A stretch of DNA of 64,000 bases from Bacillota bacterium. Lineage in GTDB: Bacteria; Bacillota; Clostridia; Lachnospirales; Lachnospiraceae. Location of the stretch: positions 124,001 to 188,000 of the forward strand of contig JAEZTJ010000008.1 in the NCBI GenBank assembly GCA_023421505.1, given 5' to 3'. The translations under genes and the position numbers were made by a program. The notes under the pieces were generated by a model. It saw only the letters and a list, made by a program, of their open reading frames with translations, had not been told where the DNA came from and did not search any database. Below are positions 15,877 through 22,580 of the stretch, in pieces (positions within the stretch are counted from its first letter, which is position 1; each line of letters starts with the position of its first letter).

Positions 15877-16051
15877 AGTATCGCCTCCACTCCATTGTGA
15901 AGATAAAAGTTATGATTGATACTTTTATTATAATACATAAATGCTATATTGTATAGCGATATTGTCACACAATTTGATATATTATTTATATTTATCTGAT
16001 AATATTGTAAATTGTTGGTATATTTACCATTATATTCCAATATAATTCGTA
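15877..16051. promoter_or_regulatory. AT-rich upstream region with palindrome
   Basis: A 175-base spacer between the XRE gene and the DNA ligase, over 75% A+T by eye. GCTATA-TTG-TATAGC (15,943-15,957) is a perfect 6+6 palindrome and a likely operator for the XRE protein. No coding frame is supported here. Confidence 0.45.
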
Positions 16052-16990
16052 TCATATTTGGCAATCATGCGGAGAAATATCTTCTCTTATTCCTTTAAAC
16101 ACTGCCTGACGCAATGAATTCTTTGTATTCGGCATATATTCAACGGTGCATACTAGATTAGGTTCAATCCAGGTAACCGGACCTGTTTCGCCATCAACTT
16201 TATTATCAGGCTTCATGGTAAATGGTGAATACGTAATAATTTTACAGTTATGTTGAAACAATACATCAAGCTTCACACCGAACTGGACAGCTCCACGATA
16301 AACCAACTTGTCACCGTTATATTTAGCAAGTAATAATGTGTTCATAGGCCTTTTTCTAATAAACCCCACGATAACAAGTTCCTCATCTGCCACCCTCTTG
16401 AACTTAACCCAATCATTTGACCGCTTATCATATTGATACCGGCTATCTTTGCGCTTGCCTACAACACCCTCCAAATTGTTTTGAACGGTCATATTGTAAA
16501 GCTCTATACCAAACTCTTCAATATGTCTCGATACGGCAATTTTCGGACTTTCAACAACCACGTTTGACAGCAGTTTCTTGCGCTCTATCAACGGCATATC
16601 AACGACTTCGCGGTCAATGTGATAAATAATATCATAAGCCACGAAAGAGGCCGGAAGAGCCATATAGGCCTGCTGTATTTTGAATTTATCTGATAATATG
16701 GTTCGCCTTTGTAATTCATAAAAATCTGGTACGCCGTTCTTAAGCACTATTAATTCGCCGTCAAGGATACATTTGGCTTTGACTTGTTTATGAATATTTA
16801 GCAATTCTGGGAATTTTGATATCAAACAAAAATCTCGTTTATTCCGCAGATCAGTGTTATTGCAGTCAAGGTAAGAAATGCAGCGGATGCCGTCAAGCTT
16901 GAGTTCGTATATCCAATTAGGGTCATTAAAGGCTAGCTGTTGCTCTTTGATTAACATTGGATGAATGCCTTTTAAGTCAAATATGTCCAT
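16052..16990 (-). CDS. ATP-dependent DNA ligase
   Basis: A 312-residue LigD/T7-type ligase. The nucleotidyltransferase motif YELKLDGIRC (about residues 28-37) contains the Lys that carries AMP. Downstream are LILDGELIVLKNGVPDF-like (CILDGELIVLKNG, about residues 94-106), DIIYHIDRE, EGVVGKRKDSRYQYDKRSNDWVKFKR (about residues 178-203) and a C-terminal OB fold (LVIVGFIRKRP). It seals nicks in duplex DNA with ATP, whereas the bacterial host's main ligase uses NAD. Placement outside the early operon, in a leftward unit of small genes, is slightly unusual. Confidence 0.92.
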   Translation of the reverse strand: MDIFDLKGIHPMLIKEQQLAFNDPNWIYELKLDGIRCISYLDCNNTDLRNKRDFCLISKFPELLNIHKQVKAKCILDGELIVLKNGVPDFYELQRRTILSDKFKIQQAYMALPASFVAYDIIYHIDREVVDMPLIERKKLLSNVVVESPKIAVSRHIEEFGIELYNMTVQNNLEGVVGKRKDSRYQYDKRSNDWVKFKRVADEELVIVGFIRKRPMNTLLLAKYNGDKLVYRGAVQFGVKLDVLFQHNCKIITYSPFTMKPDNKVDGETGPVTWIEPNLVCTVEYMPNTKNSLRQAVFKGIREDISPHDCQI

Positions 16991-17068
16991 GTGTTAATTC
17001 CTTTTATTTTTAGTGTAACAAATAGAAAGGTTTTTATGACAAAGAAAACACCGCCGGAGCGGTGCTGT

Positions 17069-17299
17069 TTATTTATTGTAAATATCTTTAAATGTAAATC
17101 CTAATGCTTTCATAGCTTTTTCACGATAAAACAGGAACCAACTTTCTCCTATCCTGCGTTTTATCATTTTACCATCGCAATCAGTTTTTAAGCTCTGGCT
17201 TGCCTCAAGATAGTAACAGCGACCATTCGTTGCATCTCTTTCGTAGTCAATGCCATCTAGAACAAAATTGTTTTCATTGATAAAGAAGGTGTTGTTCAT
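17069..17299 (-). CDS. Hypothetical phage protein (76 aa)
   Basis: Not recognised. It is MNNTFFINENNFVLDGIDYERDATNGRCYYLEAS and onward, with a likely beta-hairpin start and a basic C-terminal helix (REKAMKALGFTFKDIYNK). It has its own AAGAAAGGATTTATAT leader. It lies upstream of the ligase on the same strand. No function is visible. Confidence 0.5.
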   Translation of the reverse strand: MNNTFFINENNFVLDGIDYERDATNGRCYYLEASQSLKTDCDGKMIKRRIGESWFLFYREKAMKALGFTFKDIYNK

Positions 17300-17347
17300 A
17301 TAAATCCTTTCTTCGGTTTAGGGACGACCGGAAACCTTAGTGGTTAT

Positions 17348-17605
17348 CTACACAACATAAACACCAATTGATCTATTACCGCTTACATACTTACTGAACT
17401 GTCTTGGAAAGTATGGTTCTGGTTTTTCTTGTTCGTTCCACTTGACCCATATCTGAACTAATCTGCCTAATACGCTGTGATTCTGAATTGAAACCTTCTC
17501 AACAGTTCCTTTTCTCTCTTTATATCCGTCAAAGCCAACTATTTCAGCATTAAGTACATTTGAATAATTATCACTAAATTCAATCTTGTTAATTTCATTT
17601 TTCAT
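17348..17605 (-). CDS. Hypothetical phage protein (85 aa)
   Basis: Not recognised. The predicted strands (LNAEIVGFDGYKERKGTVEKVSIQNHSVLGRLVQIWVKWN) suggest a compact beta barrel. It follows a GGAGGCCGATATT leader. It sits in a run of small leftward genes between the ligase and the 18.4-kb promoter, probably one transcription unit. Confidence 0.5.
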   Translation of the reverse strand: MKNEINKIEFSDNYSNVLNAEIVGFDGYKERKGTVEKVSIQNHSVLGRLVQIWVKWNEQEKPEPYFPRQFSKYVSGNRSIGVYVV

Positions 17606-17694
17606 AATATCGGCCTCCGCTTATTTTATTGCCTATGAGCGATTGGAACTCTCTGGCTGTCGGCATTACAACCCTTTCGGGCTGTCCTCTGCGG

Positions 17695-17925
17695 TTAACC
17701 AAAATATGATACTGTTTCCCCTGTTACGCTGTCATGATGTGTAATGATTGTATAACCGAATTTCTTTAAATCCTCTGTATGTGACTGTATTCTCGCTTGG
17801 ACGTATTCTTTTCCTCTTGCTTCGTGCCTGTCGCGCTTGGTGTATCGCTGTAAGAAATCCTCTACGCTGTTCGCTTCAACCTCATATTTTCTAAATGCCT
17901 GTTTAATATCCTTCATAATTTCCAT
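17695..17925 (-). CDS. Hypothetical phage protein (76 aa)
   Basis: Not recognised. It is helical and charged (KDIKQAFRKYEVEANSVEDFLQRYTKRDRHEARGKEYVQARIQS). An internal ATG three residues in would also have the AGGAAGGGATGGAAATT leader. It is in the same leftward unit as its neighbours. The spacer before it (17,606-17,694) is somewhat GC-richer and holds no gene. Confidence 0.5.
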   Translation of the reverse strand: MEIMKDIKQAFRKYEVEANSVEDFLQRYTKRDRHEARGKEYVQARIQSHTEDLKKFGYTIITHHDSVTGETVSYFG

Positions 17926-17997
17926 CCCTTCCTCTCTGTAGAACTAACGATTTGATTTAGTCCGGTTTTATGGGTTAACCGGAAACCCTTGTGAGAT

Positions 17998-18414
17998 TTA
18001 TTTGAAATTCATCTGAAATATTAATTCTGAAATATCCTTTATCATAGCAGTGTTCAGATCGTGAGTGGTTGCAACGCTTACAATATACATTCCATCATCA
18101 TCCTTATATCTTTCAGCCAATCCTCGAAGCTTTGCTTGCATTCCGCTTCTGTCGAAGTCATATCCATATTTCATGAGCGAAGGAATATCTCTAATTACGA
18201 TTGAGCGACTTCCGTTATAGTTATCATAATAGATGTTTTCGTTTTCTGGGTCGTCTGCCTCTTTTACTATGATGTAAAGAGTATTTAAGCAATTGTATCT
18301 GATGGAGCCTAAATTTTTATCAAATTCAACTTCCATCTTATCTTTAAGTGTTTGAGCCAACCAACTGCTATCTTCAAGTTTTCTTGGTTTATTTGATATT
18401 TTCATTTTTGCCAT
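17998..18414 (-). CDS. Hypothetical phage protein (138 aa)
   Basis: Not recognised. I start at ATG 18,414, preceded by GGAGGTCGTGAAC; an ATG 22 codons upstream would read through the promoter. The product MAKMKISNKPRKLEDSSWLA and onward is mixed alpha/beta with a RGLAERYKDDDGMYIVSVAT segment. It is the first gene after the strong leftward promoter at 18.46-18.49 kb and is under the repeated operator there, so it is tightly regulated, perhaps by the protein encoded at 18,634. Confidence 0.6.
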   Translation of the reverse strand: MAKMKISNKPRKLEDSSWLAQTLKDKMEVEFDKNLGSIRYNCLNTLYIIVKEADDPENENIYYDNYNGSRSIVIRDIPSLMKYGYDFDRSGMQAKLRGLAERYKDDDGMYIVSVATTHDLNTAMIKDISELIFQMNFK

Positions 18415-18633
18415 GTTCACGACCTCCGTTTGATTTATTATGTGTTCCTTATGTATATATTGTAATGTATAACTTGTCATATGTCAAGCATTAATTGACA
18501 TTAATTATTTTACCTATGACACATTCTATTTATCATATGTAAAGTATTAATATGCACATATCATGTATCTATTGCATTTGTACTTCCAACATGTTACAAT
18601 ATATATAGATAATACTGTCAAGGAGGTGTGACA
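18415..18633. promoter_or_regulatory. Bidirectional promoter with duplicated 19-bp operator
   Basis: Leftward promoter: TTGACA (reverse of 18,482-18,487), 17-bp spacer, TACAAT (reverse of 18,459-18,464). Rightward promoter: TTGCAT (18,572-18,577), 17-bp spacer, TACAAT (18,595-18,600). Two direct repeats, TCATATGTCAAGCATTAAT at 18,477-18,495 and TCATATGTAAAGTATTAAT at 18,533-18,551, differ at two of 19 positions. The first covers the leftward -35. They are the natural operator of the HTH protein encoded just to the right; that link is inference. Confidence 0.72.
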
Positions 18634-18873
18634 ATGCAGATTAGATTCGCGGAACAAGTTAGGATTATGCTTGACCGCAAAAACATTTCGATAAGCCAAT
18701 TAGCCGAAATGACCGGAACAACCAGGCAAAACATGAGCCAAAAATTGAAAGACAATAACTTTGATATAGCATGGATGCAGAAAATTGCTGCAGCACTGGG
18801 GACAAAAGTTAGGATTGAATTAGAAGCTTTAAATGAAGATATTACAGATCAGAAAGAAGGTGATGCTCAATGA
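18634..18873 (+). CDS. XRE-family transcriptional regulator
   Basis: A 79-residue helix-turn-helix protein: MLDRKNISISQLAEMTGTTRQNMSQKLKDNNFDIAWMQKIAAALGTKVRIEL. This form is common in Firmicutes as a small repressor. ATG 18,634 is preferred to GTG 18,628 because AAGGAGG is best spaced for it. It faces the 17,998 gene across a promoter with a duplicated operator, and its stop overlaps the next gene by four bases. Confidence 0.82.
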   Translation: MQIRFAEQVRIMLDRKNISISQLAEMTGTTRQNMSQKLKDNNFDIAWMQKIAAALGTKVRIELEALNEDITDQKEGDAQ

Positions 18874-19280
18874 GAATGGTGTATGACAAGCTATTCAAAA
18901 AACTAAGCGATAACAATCTACGATACGAAGATTTATATGATAAAGCCGGTATTACTCTTCCTGCATCATTGGCTATTGCGCAAGGCCAAAACATATCCAA
19001 GTCCAACATTGATAAGATATGTGCGTTTCTGGATTGCTGTCAAGGGGATATCGTAGAGATTACAGACGACCCACCAGTTAAGACAATTAGGTCTAAATTA
19101 TCTACACAAGCATCTCCGGTATTTAAGTGCGACCCAAGGGGAAATCACCTTAAAAAATACAAAAGTGGATATCGCGCAGCTGAAATACTTGGCAAGCCTC
19201 CAGGTCCGATTTACGATTGTTTAAATAGTAAAAGAAAGACAGCTTATGGATTTAGATGGAAATTTGTTGATAAAACATAG
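18870..19280 (+). CDS. Cro-like HTH fused to a NUMOD-type DNA-binding module
   Basis: A 136-residue protein with two parts. Residues 3-65 (MVYDKLFKKLSDNNLRYEDLYDKAGITLPASLAIAQGQNISKSNIDKICAFLDCCQGDIVEI) are a YozG/Cro-type helix-turn-helix. Residues 84-133 (VFKCDPRGNHLKKYKSGYRAAEILGKPPGPIYDCLNSKRKTAYGFRWKF) match the NUMOD1 module, which normally reads DNA in homing endonucleases. The next gene is an HNH/AP2-like protein, so the pair may have been one endonuclease system turned into a regulator. This fusion is not one I recognise. Confidence 0.6.
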   Translation: MRMVYDKLFKKLSDNNLRYEDLYDKAGITLPASLAIAQGQNISKSNIDKICAFLDCCQGDIVEITDDPPVKTIRSKLSTQASPVFKCDPRGNHLKKYKSGYRAAEILGKPPGPIYDCLNSKRKTAYGFRWKFVDKT

Positions 19281-19299
19281 ATTCAAGGAGAATAAAATA

Positions 19300-19878
19300 A
19301 TGGGATGGTATTACAATAAGACAGATGCAAAGAGAATTTGGAAAAGCCTAATACTTAAATGCGAACCAGATGAACAAGGCAACTCGCAAATGGAGATTTG
19401 CGAAGAATGGAAGAATTATTATAATTTTGAACGATGGTTCCTTGAAAATGTATATGCTACAAAGCAATATCATTTAGGTATATGCTCTGATCTGCTTATA
19501 TGGGATGCTAAAATTTATAGTCCGGAGACGTGTTGCTTATTACCGCTTAGCTTTATTAATTTAGTATATTCATGTAAAAGCAGAAATCAATTTCTTCCGG
19601 GTGTATCAATAGCAAAAGCCGGAACGTTTCATACCAAGCTTGCAAAAGGATCCGGTGTACTTGCAAAAACTTTCAAAACCGAAAAGGAAGCTTTTTATTT
19701 TTACAAAGAGTACAAAGAACAGCTCATTAAAAATAAAGCCACTGCTTCAAAACCGCTGTTTCCAGAGCATATTTATAAAGCACTCATGAGTCTGGAAGTC
19801 AAGCCAATACGGGGAACATATAACAATTTATTCGGGATGCAATCAGAAGTTCTTTATTCTAATCAAAGCGAGGTGTAA
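19300..19878 (+). CDS. HNH/AP2-like endonuclease family protein, degenerate
   Basis: A 192-residue protein related in plan to the one at 1,780. It shares a W-x-S-L-I-L-K-C start, MEICEEWKNYYNFERWFLENVY and IYSPETCCLLPLSFINLVYS. The usual LTIDRIDNDGNYEP metal core is replaced by YHLGICSDLLIWDAKIYSPE, so catalysis is doubtful. The C-terminus has the AP2-like repeat GTFHTKLAKGSGVLAKTFKTEKEAFYFYKEYKE. The start is ATG 19,300 after AAGGAG. It may now act in DNA binding rather than cleavage. Confidence 0.6.
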   Translation: MGWYYNKTDAKRIWKSLILKCEPDEQGNSQMEICEEWKNYYNFERWFLENVYATKQYHLGICSDLLIWDAKIYSPETCCLLPLSFINLVYSCKSRNQFLPGVSIAKAGTFHTKLAKGSGVLAKTFKTEKEAFYFYKEYKEQLIKNKATASKPLFPEHIYKALMSLEVKPIRGTYNNLFGMQSEVLYSNQSEV

Positions 19879-20178
19879 CCAGATTTTTAGGGGGTGTAAC
19901 CAAACGGCTTGGTTGCACTCAAGCTCCCTATCCACAAGGGTTTCAACCATTTTTTTGTATGCACCCAATATTCTGACAATAAGACCTCTTGTTTAGTGAG
20001 AAAAAATGCAAGTGTTATACTATTATTCTTCACACACGAGATATTGAAATCTTGGTTACATTGGGTGTATATAACAATTTAATATAAAAAATATAGAATT
20101 TATATAGGTTTGAGGTGTAACCAAGTGTGTCACCAAACATAAAAATCACTTGGGTGTATTGGGTGTATTTTGGTGACA
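19872..20178. repeat. Cluster of GGTGTAACCA / TTGGGTGTA repeats
   Basis: The 370-base non-coding gap after the endonuclease-like gene holds many related short repeats on both strands. They are GGTGTAACCA at 19,872-19,881, 19,893-19,902 and 20,114-20,123; TTGGTTGCAC at 19,909; TGCACCCAA at 19,960; TTGGTTACA at 20,052; TTGGGTGTAT at 20,061; and a tandem pair TTGGGTGTA at 20,150 and 20,159. A perfect 10-bp inverted repeat (TGTCACCAAA 20,128-20,137 with TTTGGTGACA 20,169-20,178) closes the cluster. It could be iterons of an origin, an operator array or a recombination site. No coding frame is supported. Confidence 0.65.
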
Positions 20179-20252
20179 GTAGAGACTAATTTTGGTATTT
20201 TAGTTAATAACGATACTATTTTTTACGTTGTATAAATATTGGAGGATCAATA

Positions 20253-20459
20253 ATGAAAGATAGCGGATTGAAGTACCCTGATGGTAATCCAATTTACAAT
20301 GGAGATATGCTTCAATTTACAAACGGAGATATTGGATTTGTATGGTATGACGAAGAAATATCTCAATGGTCTGTAAAATATCACAGTTCAGAGAGTGGTA
20401 AGAATTGTGTTATGAGTTTAAAAACAGCTCATGAATATATTGCAAGGTATTTGATATAG
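20253..20459 (+). CDS. YopX-like phage protein
   Basis: A 68-residue protein similar to the C-terminal fold of YopX: GLKYPDGNPIYNGDMLQFTNGDIGFVWYDEEISQWSVKYH. It has a GGAGGATCAATA leader and starts the rightward late side. Its role in phages is unknown. The family name is suggested by pattern only. Confidence 0.6.
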   Translation: MKDSGLKYPDGNPIYNGDMLQFTNGDIGFVWYDEEISQWSVKYHSSESGKNCVMSLKTAHEYIARYLI

Positions 20460-20572
20460 TAACAAAGAGCACTGTCAAAGATGCTGTATCCTTGACGGCA
20501 GGTAACTATAAATTTAGAATAATAATAAATCGAAAGCCATTGAGCTTCATAGTGATAATGAGGAGTGATATT

Positions 20573-21103
20573 ATGGCGAATAGAGATTTAGCAAGCCCGA
20601 TTAAGGCTACGCCGGCAGAGTTATCTGCTAAGATGAAGAAATTAAAGGTTGTATATGATTGGCCAAAGATAAACATAGACAGTGATCGAGAAGTTGAGGA
20701 TAGAATAAATCTATATTTTGACTATTCTATGCAGAATGGATTAAAGCCTGTGATTGAGGGCTTAGCACTTGCCTTAGGCATATCCAGAAGCACGCTGTGG
20801 GATTGGGAAACTGGTAGAAGCAGGGCTGAACTCGGTAGTTCGCGCTCCGACATAATAAAAAAAGCGAAAGAATATATCGCATTTTTAATGTCCGACGGAG
20901 TCATGTCCGGTCAGATCAATCCTGTCACATGGATATTCTATGCTAAGAACTATTTCGGCATGAAGGACAGCCAAGATATCAACATTATTCCAAATAACCC
21001 GAATGATGCAACTGTACCAATTGATGATATTAGAAAACTCATTCAAGATCAGCATGATAAGTCATATGTGGTGGATACAGATGCAAAGGATATTAGTGAT
21101 TAA
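20573..21103 (+). CDS. Terminase small subunit
   Basis: A 176-residue protein with the Firmicute small-terminase pattern: GLALALGISRSTLWDWETGRSRAELGSSRSDIIKKAKEYIAFLMSDGVMSGQINPVTWIFYAKNYFGMKD. An N-terminal helix-turn-helix binds the packaging site and a C-terminal region oligomerises. The start is ATG 20,573 with GAGGAG; a longer frame from 20,492 is a shadow over a regulatory leader. Between it and the large subunit lie a recombinase, a GC-rich spot and three small genes, an unusual separation. Confidence 0.82.
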   Translation: MANRDLASPIKATPAELSAKMKKLKVVYDWPKINIDSDREVEDRINLYFDYSMQNGLKPVIEGLALALGISRSTLWDWETGRSRAELGSSRSDIIKKAKEYIAFLMSDGVMSGQINPVTWIFYAKNYFGMKDSQDINIIPNNPNDATVPIDDIRKLIQDQHDKSYVVDTDAKDISD

Positions 21104-21156
21104 TTGTAAATATAGAGTATACTTTATTTATACAATACATAATAAGCTTGTTTTGC

Positions 21157-21236
21157 GTAAAATATAAGTTGTAAATCGTATTATTTTACATATTGTAAAT
21201 TATATCATTGACTTATATTTTACATTATGCTATCAT
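21157..21236 (+). promoter_or_regulatory. Promoter with 13-bp inverted repeat before the recombinase
   Basis: GTAAAATATAAGT (21,157-21,169) and its exact reverse complement ACTTATATTTTAC (21,211-21,223) are 41 bp apart. TTGACT (21,208-21,213), a 17-bp spacer and TATCAT (21,231-21,236) form a promoter that overlaps the right arm. TTGTAAAT is also repeated at 21,104, 21,169 and 21,193. The layout suggests that the recombinase or a regulator binds here and controls its own gene; it could also be a crossover site. Confidence 0.6.
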
Positions 21237-21273
21237 TAAGATAATCAATAAATCATATGAAAGGGGTTATCTT

Positions 21274-21831
21274 ATGAACATAGCATATGTGAGAGTATCA
21301 ACAGTAGAGCAGAATGAAGCAAGGCAGCTGGAAGGACTTAAGAAATATAACATCGATAAATGGTTTACAGAGAAGATCAGCGCAAAGAATACAGATAGAC
21401 CACAATTAAAGGCAATGTTAGAGTTTGCCCGTGAAGGTGATACAATATACATTCACGATTTTAGCAGATTAGCTAGAAGCACAAAGGATTTACTCGATAT
21501 CGTTGATAAGCTTAACAATAAGGGTATTCACCTTGTCAGCAATAAAGAGAACCTTGACAGCTCTACACCTACAGGAAAGCTAATGCTAACAATGATAGGT
21601 GCGATCAGTGAATTTGAACGTGCCAATCTATTGGAACGTCAGCATGAAGGCATCGCTATTGCTGTCAATGAAGGTAAGTATAAAGGTCGTAAAGAGGTTA
21701 GTATACCAGACTTTGGTAAGCATTATGACAGATATATGAAGCGTGAAATAAGTAAACCTAGGCTAGCACAAGAGCTAGGCATAACGAGACCTACGCTTGA
21801 TAAATTGATTAGGGAATACGAAAGCAAGTAA
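21274..21831 (+). CDS. Serine recombinase (resolvase/invertase type)
   Basis: A 185-residue small serine recombinase. The catalytic Ser is in YVRVSTVEQNEARQ (about residues 4-17). The core has DRPQLKAMLEFAREGDTIYIHDFSRLARSTKDLLDIVD and GKLMLTMIGAISEFERANLLERQHEGI, and a C-terminal helix-turn-helix (ISKPRLAQELGITRPTLDKLIREY) reads the site. It is far shorter than large serine integrases, so it is more likely a resolvase or invertase than the integrase. Its own promoter region contains an inverted repeat. Confidence 0.9.
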   Translation: MNIAYVRVSTVEQNEARQLEGLKKYNIDKWFTEKISAKNTDRPQLKAMLEFAREGDTIYIHDFSRLARSTKDLLDIVDKLNNKGIHLVSNKENLDSSTPTGKLMLTMIGAISEFERANLLERQHEGIAIAVNEGKYKGRKEVSIPDFGKHYDRYMKREISKPRLAQELGITRPTLDKLIREYESK

Positions 21832-21837
21832 TTAACC

Positions 21838-21920
21838 CGTCGCTCTCCTGCTCCTGCCTCTGATCTGGTGGGGGCGGGGGTCTGTGGGCGAAGCCGCCAG
21901 GGTCCTCCTCAGTCCTCTAA
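21838..21920. other. GC-rich non-coding spot, candidate packaging (cos) site
   Basis: Between the recombinase and the next gene the AT-rich phage DNA is interrupted by about 80 bases of G+C-rich sequence, with a GGTGGGGGCGGGGGTC run near 21,868 and GCGAAGCCGCC near 21,890. No reading frame is supported. Cohesive-end sites of siphoviruses are often GC-rich and lie next to the terminase genes, so this is a candidate cos site. That is inference from composition and position. Confidence 0.35.
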
Positions 21921-21987
21921 TTTCTGAAAAAACAAAAAAGACCCCTCTCCTACTCGGTTTCAAAAATTCCAAAAAATAAAAAAGGAT

Positions 21988-22179
21988 GTGGTTGCTTTGA
22001 CAGCAAAAGAATTTTCAATCGCACAACCAATGTTAAATTCAGAAAGTCTAAATAAACGATACGGTAAGGCGTTAACCGAATTTGAAAAACAGTTTGTTAG
22101 ATTTCGCTATACGATAATGATGAGTGTAAATAATTGGCGAAAGTGTCATGGACTTCCAATACGTAGAAAGGTTAGGTGA
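21988..22179 (+). CDS. Small phage protein (63 aa)
   Basis: Not recognised. The start is GTG 21,988 with AAAAAGGAT before it. The product, VALTAKEFSIAQPMLNSESL and onward, is helical with a Lys/Arg-rich end (KCHGLPIRRKVR). It is followed four bases later by the next small gene. A TTGACAGC copy gives the Leu-Thr-Ala at its start. Confidence 0.45.
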   Translation: MVALTAKEFSIAQPMLNSESLNKRYGKALTEFEKQFVRFRYTIMMSVNNWRKCHGLPIRRKVR

Positions 22180-22183
22180 ATAA

Positions 22184-22378
22184 ATGACACTACTCCAATT
22201 CGCAGAAAAAACAACTACAACCCCATTGACATCATTCCAACGTGAATTATTAATTGGTTATGAGAATGCGGTCAAGAATGGTAAAGAGTTGATTGTTTGT
22301 TTTGGACGATATAACGGTCGAACTATGCTTAAGGATATTATTAATAGATTTAATCAATATCAGAAAGTTGGTGCTTAG
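22184..22378 (+). CDS. Small phage protein (64 aa)
   Basis: Not recognised. The product MTLLQFAEKTTTTPLTSFQR and onward has a helix near residues 17-32 and a likely beta segment (ELIVCFGRYNGRT). The FGRYNGRT piece resembles ATP-binding turns of terminase-like proteins, but it is too short to assign. It is coupled to the preceding gene by four bases. Confidence 0.45.
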   Translation: MTLLQFAEKTTTTPLTSFQRELLIGYENAVKNGKELIVCFGRYNGRTMLKDIINRFNQYQKVGA

Positions 22379-22528
22379 ATGTCGTGGAGTTATACACTAT
22401 TTGTAATTGGTATGATTTTTAAGATATCGCTCATAATTATCGCAATCGCACTATCGTTAGTTGTTATTGCTTGTATCGTTTTAAAATTGCTCCATTTTAT
22501 GGCTGAATGCATAGCCGACTTAGATTAA
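22379..22528 (+). CDS. Tiny single-pass membrane protein (49 aa)
   Basis: Starts at ATG 22,379, whose first base directly follows the stop of the gene before it. A long hydrophobic stretch (LFVIGMIFKISLIIIAIALS then LVVIACIVLKLL) gives one or two membrane helices. No family is recognised. Small membrane peptides beside terminase genes in phages are often holin-like or unknown. Confidence 0.45.
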   Translation: MSWSYTLFVIGMIFKISLIIIAIALSLVVIACIVLKLLHFMAECIADLD

Positions 22529-22548
22529 TAAATTACATCGAACACCCC

Positions 22549-22580
22549 AGAGTGTCTTTCGAAAGGAGGACACTCTTTTT
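22549..22580 (+). promoter_or_regulatory. Hairpin holding the terL ribosome binding site
   Basis: AGAGTGTC (22,549-22,556) pairs with GACACTCT (22,569-22,576), leaving the AAAGGAGG ribosome binding site (22,562-22,569) mostly in the loop. TTTTT follows and the ATG of terL starts at 22,581. The RNA could act as a terminator or as a switch that hides the start of terL. Confidence 0.65.

Noticed and set aside
21274..21831. The serine recombinase as the prophage integrase
   Set aside because: It has 185 residues and the resolvase/invertase plan with no large C-terminal domain, and it lies in the middle of the prophage. The integrase is probably left of the window.
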